From Draconibacterium orientale (GTDB taxonomy: Bacteria; Bacteroidota; Bacteroidia; Bacteroidales; Prolixibacteraceae), in the NCBI RefSeq assembly GCF_000626635.1, contig NZ_CP007451.1, forward strand, positions 868,001-932,000: 64,000 nt of DNA. The letters are read 5' to 3'. Shown piece after piece: positions 38,671 through 46,861 of the stretch. The notes beneath the pieces were generated by a model. That model made no database searches. It saw only the letters and a program-made list of their open reading frames with translations, and was not told the origin of the DNA. The translations under genes and the position numbers were made by a program. How positions within the stretch are numbered: position 1 is the stretch's first letter; each line of letters starts with the position of its first letter.

Positions 38671-38804
38671 GCAGCTAACACTTTGTATAAGTAATGGCAG
38701 GCGATGTGGTAAATATCAAGGTTTGTAGCCCGCTCAAACTGCGTAGCGGTTTGACAGGAAAGTGCCACGCAATCTGCCACTACTCATACAATTTACCGTT
38801 ATGG
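38671..38804 (+). other. attC1 recombination site
   Basis: R'' GCAGCTAAC (38671-38679) is complementary to the start of cassette C1 (GTTAGCTGC at 36911). Inner arms TTGTATAAGTAATGGCAG and CTGCCACTACTCATACAA form an imperfect stem. R' is GTTATGG at 38798. It contains GACAGGAAAG, shared by most sites of the array. Confidence 0.88.
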
Positions 38805-39410
38805 TGCAGCGTTTGGGGGTTATCGTTAGTATGCGAACTTGTTCTTTAAAATATTGGTATGGTGGGTTTTCACGCCCCACACTTTTTAAGCGGGCTGACT
38901 GTGCTTTGTTGTTTGGTGGGGCTGCGTTAAGCTCATGAGAGCCCGTACAAAAGCCTGTTCGGGCGGTCACAATGTTTGCGGTTTGTCAACTCCTGCGCCA
39001 ATTTTAACCGTCAAGTAACGGCAGTTAACGTCAGAGAGTTTTACAAAAACAGTGAAAATTATGGCTGGAAAGAAGTTATTTACTGCTGAAGTTTTAGTCC
39101 GTGGTTACCTGGGCTGGATGTCAAAATTGGCACATCACTTGGGAGGGGCAAACATTCCGCCAGTCCTCCTTCGGTTCAGGAAAACCCAGGTAAGTTTGGG
39201 GCTGCCACGCAGGGGCTTTTGCCGACACCATAACAACGTGCATATGTAATGCTGGCAGGCTACGTATGCGAACAGAAAAGCTTTGTTTAACAACGCCAAT
39301 TCGTCATTGACGAATCGGCTGAAAAATATAAATACGAATAAACGAATTGGCTCGGTGGCTAAAATGGAAGTGTAGTTTTTCAAACGCCGCACTCCACATG
39401 CACGCGGCCG
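38799..39410 (+). mobile_element. Cassette C2, no confident protein gene
   Basis: A 612-base cassette with the same length as its second copy C11. An open frame of 45 codons starts at the ATG of the cassette boundary itself (38801-38938, MVQRLGVIVSMRTC) and is kept in C11 with one silent, one missense and one stop-to-stop change, but it has no leader and unusual composition. A second frame (39052-39249) runs into attC2. Between C2 and C11 the block at about 39016-39112 is roughly 40 percent different while both flanks are about 97-98 percent identical. The cassette may be non-coding or encode a small protein. Confidence 0.55.
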
Positions 39411-39416
39411 TTACCA
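39226..39416 (+). other. attC2 recombination site
   Basis: R'' CACCATAAC (39226-39234) matches the cassette C2 start GTTATGGTG. Inner arms CGTGCATATG...TGC and GCA...CACATGCACG pair. R' GTTACCA begins at 39410. This site is longer than most (about 190 bases) and includes an internal CGTCATTGACG palindrome. Confidence 0.85.
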
Positions 39417-39444
39417 ACCATAATAAAACCGAAAAACAACAAAA

Positions 39445-40311
39445 ATGGAAAGTGAAATTAAAATCGGAAAAAAGATATTTATCAGAAACGCTGGAAAAGA
39501 TGAATATTGGCTTCAAGACATTATTTACGAAAACCCAAAAGTTCTTGGACTTGGAGATTTAGTAGCAGTAAACAAAGAAAAGAAACAAGCAAATGGCGGT
39601 AGACTTGATATTCTGCTTAAAGAGCCGACTGAGAATTTAATGTACGAAGTTGAAGTAATGCTTGGAGAAACCGACCCTTCACACATAATTCGTTCAATCG
39701 AGTATTGGGACAATGAAAAACGTAAATATCCACAAAGACAACATTTTTGTGTATTAATAGCGGAATCTTTTGACAGAAGGTATTTTAATGTCATCCAATT
39801 AATGAGTTTAAATATTCCAATGATTGCAATTCAAGCAGACTTATTGGAGGTAAACGGAGAGAAAATTTTAAATTTTTCAAAAATCATTGACATTTATACA
39901 GAACCGGAGGAAGATGAAGAAGACACAAAACAAGTAAATGAATCGACTTGGAACGCGGACTCTCCCTGGACAAATCTAAATGCAAAAGAAATTTATGAAT
40001 CATTAAAAGGCAAACATGACAGAATTGACCTTCGATATACACAAAGTTATATTAGCATAAATATTGACGGACGAAATGCTTATTGGCTGTGCAAAAGAAT
40101 CAAACCGACTTCTGCACTTTTCTTTTCGGTTAAAGACGATGAAAAAGTTGAAGTAATTAAAAAGAAATTGGAAGAAAACGATATCGGTTATACTTACAAT
40201 AGATATAAAGAATTTATGCTAAATGTGGACATAAAATCCCTTAAAAAGAATATTGAATTATTGAATGAGGTTCATGCTATCAGAAACAATAAATTGACTG
40301 ATGATGAATAA
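39445..40311 (+). CDS. PD-(D/E)XK-like nuclease, cassette C3
   Basis: A 288-residue protein. Residues about 35-75 read GLGDLVAVNKEKKQANGGRLDILLKEPTENLMYEVEVML, where the Asp of GGRLDIL and the Glu residues of YEVEVM fit the D-(E)x(E/K) core of the PD-(D/E)XK fold found in restriction and repair nucleases; the catalytic Lys is replaced by Val-Glu, so activity is uncertain. The C-terminal half (about 175-285) is a charged domain with LRYTQSYISINIDGRNAYWLCKR. It is the only gene of the cassette, starts 34 bases after the boundary and stops 5 bases before attC3. A defence or restriction role is inferred from fold and context. Confidence 0.6.
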   Translation: MESEIKIGKKIFIRNAGKDEYWLQDIIYENPKVLGLGDLVAVNKEKKQANGGRLDILLKEPTENLMYEVEVMLGETDPSHIIRSIEYWDNEKRKYPQRQHFCVLIAESFDRRYFNVIQLMSLNIPMIAIQADLLEVNGEKILNFSKIIDIYTEPEEDEEDTKQVNESTWNADSPWTNLNAKEIYESLKGKHDRIDLRYTQSYISINIDGRNAYWLCKRIKPTSALFFSVKDDEKVEVIKKKLEENDIGYTYNRYKEFMLNVDIKSLKKNIELLNEVHAIRNNKLTDDE

Positions 40312-40316
40312 ATTAC

Positions 40317-40452
40317 GGTTGGTAACAAAGTACATATTGCAGGGCGGGGTTCGGTGGTACGCCAACTGCGGATTCTCGTTTCGCAGTTCCGTGTCCTTCG
40401 GACAGGAACGCTCTCCGAAATCCGCCCCGACAACATGTACCAACCGTTACCG
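40317..40452 (+). other. attC3 recombination site
   Basis: R'' GGTTGGTAAC (40317-40326) complements the C3 start GTTACCAACC over ten bases. Arms AAGTACATATTG and CAACATGTAC pair. R' GTTACCG begins at 40446. It contains GGACAGGAACG. Confidence 0.9.
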
Positions 40453-40511
40453 CCAAGTGAAAAAAGACACAGCGGTATAGACAAATAGCAACTTGAAAAT
40501 AGCCCACGCAC

Positions 40512-40573
40512 AAACAGCACATTTGCAATTCGCACAAGCCGACACACAACCAAAAATTGCAAAAGAGCTGTTT
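40512..40573 (+). other. Mismatched hairpin H1 upstream of the restriction-modification operon
   Basis: AAACAGC-ACA-TTTGCAATT pairs with AATTGCAAA-AGA-GCTGTTT. The ACA/AGA internal loop is a C-G pair between two A.A mismatches; the apical loop is about 24 bases. The same architecture, with different stem sequences, recurs at 44718, 50798, 53979 and 57530. Confidence 0.7.
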
Positions 40574-40630
40574 CTTTTCCTTCGCACGGTGCAAATGACT
40601 ATTTTTATTGCTTGATATTAAAATGGACAA

Positions 40631-43600
40631 ATGAGTATATTTCAAAAATCAGTTATAAACAATCATTTATCGCAGCTTGACAAAGACCAAGTTGAAAAAG
40701 CATTTGCAAAATTCAACGACAATTATTCTTTCTCAAAAATTGCTGAGATTCAAAAAATGAAAGAGGAAGAATATCAAGACGGATTTCTTCGGGATATATT
40801 TGTTGACGTTTTTGGTTACACTTTAAAACCTGCTGACAATTACGATTTAGCACGAGAATTTAAAAATCAGACTGATGGTAAAAAAGCTGACGGAGCAATT
40901 CTTAAAAATGATAATGCAATTGCAGTTATCGAGCTAAAATCCACAAAAACAAAAGACCTTACAAAAGTTACTCAACAAGCTTTCAATTATAAAAACAATC
41001 AACCCGAATGTAAATATGTAATTACCTCAAACTTTCAAAAACTTCGTTTTTATATTGACTATGCAAACGAATATGAGGAGTTTGACTTGTTTAACCTACA
41101 AAAGGATGATTTTCAGCTTTTGTATTTGCTCTTACAAAAAGATAGTATTTTATCGGACTTGCCGCTAAAATTGAAAACAGAAACCAAATTCCACGAGGAA
41201 AAAATTTCTGATAAACTATACAAAGACTATTCTTCGTTTAAATATAAAATTTACAACAACCTTGTAAAAAACAATCCGCAATTCGACAAAATAACCCTTT
41301 TTAAAAAGTCGCAGAAATTTCTCGACCGGTTATTGTTCGTGTTTTTTGCCGAAGATACCGGGCTGGTTCCGCCAAATGCAATCTCAAAAATTATTGAGCA
41401 ATGGCAATTATTTATTGACAACGATGAGTATTTCTCGCTTTACAGTCGATTTGTAAAGTTTTTTATACATCTCGACAAAGGGCATAAATACAAAACCTAT
41501 GATTTGCCAGCATACAACGGTGGGCTGTTTGCACCAGATGAAATTCTCGACAATATTACAATTGATGATGAAGTACTGAAAGACGATGCATTATTACTTT
41601 CGGCTTACGATTACAGCACCGAAGTTGATGTGAATATTCTGGGACATATCTTTGAGCATTCGCTGAACGAAATAGAAGAAATAACTGCCGAAATTGAGGG
41701 AACAGCTACCGACAAAAGCAAAACAAAACGCAAAAAAGACGGTGTTTTTTACACGCCCAAATACATTACTCAATACATTGTTGAAAATACCATTGGTAAA
41801 CTCTGCACCGAAAAACGACAAGAACTTGACATACTTGAAATTGAGTTTGACGAAACAATAATCAATAAAACGGGAAAGATTTCGGCAAAGGGTAAAAAGT
41901 TGTTTGAAACACTCCAATCATACAAAGACTGGTTGTTTAGTTTAAAAATTGTTGACCCAGCGTGTGGTTCGGGGGCATTTTTGAACCAGGCACTCAATTT
42001 TCTGATAAACGAACATCAACAAATTGATGATATTATTGCCGAGCTGACAGGAGAGAAACTCCGTTTGTTTGACACCGACAAAACCATTTTAGAGAAAAAT
42101 CTTTACGGTGTTGACATTAACGATGAAAGCGTTGAAATTGCCAAACTTTCTTTGTGGTTACGCACAGCACAAAAAGGTCGAAAACTCTCGAACCTGAACA
42201 ATAATATTAAATGTGGCAATTCGCTGATTGACGACCCCGAAGTGGCAGGAGAAAAAGCCTTTAATTGGAAAAACGAATTTCCTGAAATATTTGCAAATGG
42301 TGGTTTTGATGTGGTTATTGGCAATCCGCCGTATGGAGCTAAGATTTCAAAACCTGATTTTGAATTCTACAATAAAATATATGAAACAGCTCATTATAAG
42401 CTTGATACTTTTTCCTTGTTTATAGAAAAGTCAATGAATATAATAAAGGAAAAAAGAGTCTTAGGTTTAATTGTTCCTTATACTTGGCTAACAATACAAC
42501 AACATTCCAAACTTAGAAAATTTGTTTTAAAGTATAATCTTCAGCAAATAATCGACTTACCAACTAAAATATTTTCGGACGCAGACTTAGACACAGTAAT
42601 ATCAATTATACGGAAAGATAATTTTGGGAATGAAGTTCAAATTGGAAAAATATTTAAAGACGAGATAAAGTTATGTAATTCATTATCCTACAACAATATT
42701 AAATCCTCTGCTGATTTATTGATAAATGTAAACCTCACAAATATCGATTATGAAATACTGGACAAGATTAAAAAGGCAAATAAGCTAACTGACAATTTTG
42801 ATGTTTCTCAAGGATACATTCCATATAGAAGAAGTGACTTGATTATCGAATTTGGAGAAGAAGAAGGAAATAAAATTGTTGATGAAAGACTTTGGCATTC
42901 ATCTCAAAAAATAAGTGAAGATTTTAAACAAGAAATACAAGGTAAAGATTTAAGCAGATATTGTTATAGAGAGAGCTTTCAGTATATAAAATATGGGAAA
43001 CATTTAGCAGGTTATGTTGACCCAAAATATTTTAAGTCACCTCGAATTTTAATAATGGAGGTAACAAGAGGAGATAAATACGTTTTGAAATCTTGTCTTG
43101 TAGAAAAGGAATTTTATAATACTCCCTCAATAATAAATATCATATCGAGAGACAATAACATTGACAGCTTAAAATATTTATTATCAATAATTAACTCAAG
43201 CCTATTAACTTGGTATCACAAAAAAGTTCACCCGAAGGCAAATGCAATAACTTCAATTCCTAAAATCTTAGTAAATGACGTTAGAAACCTGCCTTTAAAA
43301 CCTTTAGAAAGCAATAGTCAACAACCATTTTCCGAAAAAGCCGACCAAATGCTTTCACTCAACAAAGAGTTACAAGAAAAAGCTAGTCGATTTCTAAACC
43401 GCATAACAAGCAATTTCGAAATAGAAAAAATAAGCACCAAACTTGAAAAGTTTTATGACTTTGATTTTAAAACCTTAGTTGCAGAACTCAAAAAACAAAA
43501 GATAAAACTCTCGTTGGTACAGCAAGATGAATGGGAAGAATATTTCAACGCTTACAAAGCAGAAATAAACACTCTGCAAAACCAAATATCGGCTACTGAT

Positions 43601-43681
43601 AAAGAAATCGACCAAATGGTTTATGAACTTTATGGTTTGACCGAGGAAGAAATAAAAATTGTGGAAAATTCAATACAATAA
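40631..43681 (+). CDS. Type IIG-like restriction-modification enzyme (Eco57I-type), cassette C4
   Basis: A 1016-residue single-chain enzyme. The N-terminal nuclease domain contains DGAILKNDNAIAVIELKST (about 90-108; D...ELK of the PD-(D/E)XK fold). The central methyltransferase has motif I DPACGSGAFLNQAL (about 441) and motif IV VIGNPPYGAK (about 560), as N6-adenine methylases do. The C-terminal part (about 650-960) is a target-recognition region followed by a helical tail. Such enzymes both methylate and cut DNA at an asymmetric site and act against phage. It stops one base before the RhuM gene. The two genes share a cassette flanked by hairpins H1 and H2. Confidence 0.88.
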   Translation: MSIFQKSVINNHLSQLDKDQVEKAFAKFNDNYSFSKIAEIQKMKEEEYQDGFLRDIFVDVFGYTLKPADNYDLAREFKNQTDGKKADGAILKNDNAIAVIELKSTKTKDLTKVTQQAFNYKNNQPECKYVITSNFQKLRFYIDYANEYEEFDLFNLQKDDFQLLYLLLQKDSILSDLPLKLKTETKFHEEKISDKLYKDYSSFKYKIYNNLVKNNPQFDKITLFKKSQKFLDRLLFVFFAEDTGLVPPNAISKIIEQWQLFIDNDEYFSLYSRFVKFFIHLDKGHKYKTYDLPAYNGGLFAPDEILDNITIDDEVLKDDALLLSAYDYSTEVDVNILGHIFEHSLNEIEEITAEIEGTATDKSKTKRKKDGVFYTPKYITQYIVENTIGKLCTEKRQELDILEIEFDETIINKTGKISAKGKKLFETLQSYKDWLFSLKIVDPACGSGAFLNQALNFLINEHQQIDDIIAELTGEKLRLFDTDKTILEKNLYGVDINDESVEIAKLSLWLRTAQKGRKLSNLNNNIKCGNSLIDDPEVAGEKAFNWKNEFPEIFANGGFDVVIGNPPYGAKISKPDFEFYNKIYETAHYKLDTFSLFIEKSMNIIKEKRVLGLIVPYTWLTIQQHSKLRKFVLKYNLQQIIDLPTKIFSDADLDTVISIIRKDNFGNEVQIGKIFKDEIKLCNSLSYNNIKSSADLLINVNLTNIDYEILDKIKKANKLTDNFDVSQGYIPYRRSDLIIEFGEEEGNKIVDERLWHSSQKISEDFKQEIQGKDLSRYCYRESFQYIKYGKHLAGYVDPKYFKSPRILIMEVTRGDKYVLKSCLVEKEFYNTPSIINIISRDNNIDSLKYLLSIINSSLLTWYHKKVHPKANAITSIPKILVNDVRNLPLKPLESNSQQPFSEKADQMLSLNKELQEKASRFLNRITSNFEIEKISTKLEKFYDFDFKTLVAELKKQKIKLSLVQQDEWEEYFNAYKAEINTLQNQISATDKEIDQMVYELYGLTEEEIKIVENSIQ

Positions 43682-43682
43682 A

Positions 43683-44699
43683 ATGGCAAATAATAACCAG
43701 CAAAATATAATTTTTTATAAAACTGCCGACGGCAAAGCATCGGTCGCGTTGTATGCCAAAGACGGCAATATTTGGATGAACCAAAATCAACTTGCAGAAC
43801 TTTTTGCCACCTCTGTTCCAAACATTAGTATGCACATATCAAACATACTGAAAGACGGAGAGTTAGAGCATAATTCAGTTATTAAGGATTACTTAACAAC
43901 TGCCGCCGACGGTAAAGAATACAATGTTACATTTTACTCGCTTGATATGATTTTGGCAATCGGTTTTCGGGTGCGTAGTAAACGAGGCACACAATTTAGG
44001 ATTTGGGCAAACAAAAACCTGAAAGAATATATGGTTAAGGGTTTTGTAATGGACGATGAACGTTTAAAAAATCCAGACGGCAGACCCGACTATTTCGATG
44101 AATTGCTGGAGCGGATACGCGATATTCGTGCATCGGAAAAACGTTTTTACCAGAAAATCAAAGACTTGTTTGCACTTAGTAGTGACTACGATGGAAGCGA
44201 TAAATCAACTCAAATGTTTTTTGCTGAAACACAAAATAAACTTCATTACGCTGTAACAGGACAAACGGCAGCCGAATTGATTGTTTCGAGAGCAAGTGCT
44301 GAAAAACCAAATATGAACTTAACCTCGTGGAAAGGTTCAATTGTACGGAAACAAGATATTTTCATTGCAAAAAATTACTTAACCCACGATGAGATTGATA
44401 CACTAAACAGATTAGTTGTTATCTTTCTTGAAAGTGCCGAGTTAAGAGCCAAAAACCGACTTGACATTACAATTGATTTTTGGAGAGAAAATGTTGATAG
44501 GATTCTTGATTTTCAAGACAAAAAAATATTGCCCAATGCAGGTTCGATAAGTAAAGCTCAAATGGAGAAGCTGGTAGCTGAGATTTACACAAACTTTGAT
44601 AAACGGAGAAAAGAATTTGAAGCATTACAAGCTGACAATGACGATTTGGAAGAATTAAAAAAATTAGAACAAAATATTAAAAGCAAAAAGAAAGAATAA
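43683..44699 (+). CDS. RhuM-family protein, cassette C4
   Basis: A 338-residue protein from ATG 43683; a start at 43659 would overlap the upstream gene. It matches the virulence RhuM family: an N-terminal winged-helix-like part (MNQNQLAELFATSVPNISMHISNILKDGEL, about 32-61), VRSKRGTQFRIWANKNLKEYMVKGF (about 100-124), and a C-terminal helical domain with HYAVTGQTAAELI. RhuM genes are often beside restriction-modification genes, as here, but the biochemical role is unknown. It lies in one operon with the type IIG-like enzyme. Confidence 0.85.
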   Translation: MANNNQQNIIFYKTADGKASVALYAKDGNIWMNQNQLAELFATSVPNISMHISNILKDGELEHNSVIKDYLTTAADGKEYNVTFYSLDMILAIGFRVRSKRGTQFRIWANKNLKEYMVKGFVMDDERLKNPDGRPDYFDELLERIRDIRASEKRFYQKIKDLFALSSDYDGSDKSTQMFFAETQNKLHYAVTGQTAAELIVSRASAEKPNMNLTSWKGSIVRKQDIFIAKNYLTHDEIDTLNRLVVIFLESAELRAKNRLDITIDFWRENVDRILDFQDKKILPNAGSISKAQMEKLVAEIYTNFDKRRKEFEALQADNDDLEELKKLEQNIKSKKKE

Positions 44700-44717
44700 T
44701 TGCCAACGCTTCGTAGT

Positions 44718-44779
44718 CAAGCACATTGGCTGGTCGCACAAAAAAGCCATCGCACGACCAAAACCAACCAAAGAGCTTG
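44718..44779 (+). other. Mismatched hairpin H2 downstream of the restriction-modification operon
   Basis: CAAGC-ACA-TTGG...TGGTCG pairs with CGACCA...CCAA-AGA-GCTTG, with the same ACA/AGA internal loop as H1 but an unrelated stem sequence. It lies between rhuM and attC4. Confidence 0.6.
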
Positions 44780-44852
44780 CCTACCCCAACGCACGGCAGA
44801 CAGAGAAACAGTTGCTAATTGACAAAAATAATGACAGAAAACATCAACACCA

Positions 44853-44985
44853 GGCGGTAACAATCTGTATATGTCATAGCCGTTTTAGTGGGTAATTGTA
44901 GGTTCATCACCCGCAACAACTTCATCTCGGTTTGACAGGAAAGTAGCCCGCAATCGGCTACGCCACATACAGTTCACCGTTAGCG
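44853..44985 (+). other. attC4 recombination site
   Basis: R'' GGCGGTAAC (44853-44861) complements the C4 start GTTACCGCC at 40446, 4.4 kb away. Arms CTGTATATG...TAGCCG and CGGCTA...CATACAG pair. R' GTTAGCG begins at 44979. It contains GACAGGAAAG. Confidence 0.9.
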
Positions 44986-45126
44986 CAAATATTGAAAAAT
45001 TGGGACAGATGATAAACACCAACGTTTTAGCACACCACGATGACAAAAAGCAGTTTCACGCACGTTGCTTAGTAGTCAGAGCATGGTGTTGACTATCAAT
45101 GTTCATTAATAAGAAAGGAGACAGTC

Positions 45127-45240
45127 ATGGCTAAAACAAAGTCAGGCAAGAAAAAGGTGTATGTGAAAGCCTACAAGTACAAAAATTCTGATGGAAAAAT
45201 TGTACAAGTAGACACACATTACCGTTCAACACCTAACTAA
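45127..45240 (+). CDS. 37-residue basic small protein, cassette C5
   Basis: MAKTKSGKKKVYVKAYKYKN followed by SDGKIVQVDTHYRSTPN. A strong Shine-Dalgarno AAGGAG lies 6 bases before the ATG, unusual in this phylum and supporting real translation. The YVKAYKYKNSDG...HYRS pattern recalls short basic repeats with VxxYxRxDGxxVxxHxRS found in phage and bacterial proteins. Function unknown. First gene of the cassette. Confidence 0.6.
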   Translation: MAKTKSGKKKVYVKAYKYKNSDGKIVQVDTHYRSTPN

Positions 45241-45314
45241 TGGTGTGGCGGGGAGTTACGGCTCTCCGCTTTTATGCTAAATTACAACACAAAATATTAA
45301 CCAATAAAAAAGCA

Positions 45315-45656
45315 ATGAAACACCAAAAACCAAAAAGACTTCCAATTCGGGTTACAAAGATTATAAGAAAAACATGTGGGTTTTTAATAATCATTGGTTA
45401 TGTAATGTTTTTGTTTTTTATTATTGACAATGCTGTTCAATTTGTTCCACGCGAAATAAAATTCAGGATTTTATTGAAAATTGCGGTAATGCTTATGGTT
45501 GGTGCAATTGGGATATTGTTGCCAGTGGTGCTAATTTATCCTTACGCAAAATTTGAAGAATTTATCGTAGAGAAAGTAATACCACAAAAGATTAAGATAT
45601 TCTTCAATATTGACAAAATAGAAGAATCATATACTCCAAAAGAAGAAACTAAATGA
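45315..45656 (+). CDS. Small two-helix membrane protein, cassette C5
   Basis: A 113-residue protein from ATG 45315; the frame extends to 45240 but those residues are not membrane-like. Two transmembrane helices (about 18-40 and 55-75) are followed by an amphipathic tail (EEFIVEKVIPQKIKIFFNIDKIEE). It stops one base before the next gene. No family recognised. Confidence 0.55.
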   Translation: MKHQKPKRLPIRVTKIIRKTCGFLIIIGYVMFLFFIIDNAVQFVPREIKFRILLKIAVMLMVGAIGILLPVVLIYPYAKFEEFIVEKVIPQKIKIFFNIDKIEESYTPKEETK

Positions 45657-45657
45657 T

Positions 45658-46191
45658 ATGGGAAATATGGTTACACAGGTATTAATACCAATAATTGCTG
45701 CTTTTATTGGAGCAATGTCGGCTTTTTGGTATCAGAAAAGACTAGAAAAAAGAAGAGACAAGAAATCTGTAATATATACACTAATGATGTATAGAAACGC
45801 AGGAGCAAATGAGATTGAATGGATAAACGCGCTGAACGTAATCGACGTAGTGTTTAATAAAGATAAAAAGGTGAGAGAATTATACAGAACGTTTATATCG
45901 CAATGCGAACCAGACCTTTTCAAAAACGGACAGTGGAGAGAAACTTTTTACGAACTCGTTGAAGAAATGGGTAAATGTAGTGGTTATAGAAAATTATCAA
46001 AAAGCGAGATACGTTCTTTCTACGCTCCTGAGTCTCTGAATATTCATTATCGACACATGATTGACGGTCGGGTACAAATCCCACCAACTCCTGAAAGTTT
46101 GGGGGTATATAAGGATGATGATTCATCATCTGCATCCCCGGATTCTCAACCACAACATCTCGACAAGAACCAGTCGGATGAGAAGAACTAA
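45658..46191 (+). CDS. DUF6680-like protein with one membrane anchor, cassette C5
   Basis: A 177-residue protein. An N-terminal hydrophobic helix (VLIPIIAAFIGAMSAFWYQKR, about 6-26) precedes a helical domain (LMMYRNAGANEIEWINALNVIDVVFNKDKKVRELYRTF, about 42-80) resembling DUF6680, and a hydrophilic tail. Only the helical core supports the family assignment, so it is tentative. Coupled to the two-helix membrane protein upstream. Function unknown; small membrane-anchored proteins of this sort occur in defence loci. Confidence 0.5.
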   Translation: MGNMVTQVLIPIIAAFIGAMSAFWYQKRLEKRRDKKSVIYTLMMYRNAGANEIEWINALNVIDVVFNKDKKVRELYRTFISQCEPDLFKNGQWRETFYELVEEMGKCSGYRKLSKSEIRSFYAPESLNIHYRHMIDGRVQIPPTPESLGVYKDDDSSSASPDSQPQHLDKNQSDEKN

Positions 46192-46253
46192 TCAATTCTC
46201 CGATATCCATTTGCATAAACGACTTTTTCATTAACCTTTAAATTTTATAAAAA

Positions 46254-46481
46254 ATGAAACTTGACTATACAAAAAACCTTGACGAATTGACCGAAAAAGA
46301 ATTAATGAAATTCATAATCGGTACTCAAACATTAATCCTTCGCAGGCTTGACGACATTGAATCAAAAATCAAAGGCAGTGATGAGCAAACACACCAACAG
46401 ACAGTCGATGAAATAATATTCAAAGCCAGTTCTAACATTGATAGGATTAATGAAACATTGGAAAGAAAATCTACAGATTGA
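46254..46481 (+). CDS. 75-residue coiled-coil-like protein, cassette C5
   Basis: MKLDYTKNLDELTEKELMKF opens a charged, helical protein with no membrane segment. Starts 62 bases after the upstream gene. Composition is protein-like, but no family is recognised. Confidence 0.45.
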   Translation: MKLDYTKNLDELTEKELMKFIIGTQTLILRRLDDIESKIKGSDEQTHQQTVDEIIFKASSNIDRINETLERKSTD

Positions 46482-46668
46482 TGCTGTATCGCATCTTGAC
46501 AATATAACAATCAGTAGTCGGATGGTCGTCTGCTTTTGGATAGGCAGTAATTAAATTAACTTTAGCATCTGCTATCTTCTTGTTTAATAACTCTACGGCA
46601 GATTCAATGTCTGACTTGATGTTGTCAATTTTTTCTTGTGTTAATTGGTCAATAACGTTAACTGACAT
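46471..46668 (-). CDS. 65-residue hypothetical protein on the opposite strand, cassette C5
   Basis: The only minus-strand gene candidate of the array (MSVNVIDQLTQEKIDNIKSD...). Its composition is protein-like, with a conserved-looking YPKADDHPTTD segment. It converges on the 75-residue gene with an 11-base overlap. It could be a chance frame, but the codon pattern favours coding. Confidence 0.4.
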   Translation of the reverse strand: MSVNVIDQLTQEKIDNIKSDIESAVELLNKKIADAKVNLITAYPKADDHPTTDCYIVKMRYSINL

Positions 46669-46716
46669 GTCTTATTAAATTAAAAACAAGCATCATGACG
46701 CAAAATCGAAATACTT

Positions 46717-46841
46717 GCGCTAACAAAGTGCAAATGAGCATTAGCCAAATATTGCTACGCGTGAAATACACAATGTTAACTTATTACGCGGCGTTAATTA
46801 TCTTATCGGCTGGCTAACGCCACTTGCACCAACCGTTACCT
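46717..46841 (+). other. attC5 recombination site
   Basis: R'' GCGCTAAC (46717-46724) complements the C5 start GTTAGCGC at 44979. Arms GTGCAA...GC.TTAGCC and GGCTAA.GC...TTGCAC pair. R' GTTACCT begins at 46835. It lacks the GACAGGAA element. Confidence 0.85.
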
Positions 46842-46861
46842 GCAAGTTAAAAAAACAGAAC

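Noticed and set aside
38734..38970. 78-codon minus-strand frame across attC1 and C2
   Set aside because: It crosses a cassette junction and is not kept in the second copy of the cassette, so it is not a gene.
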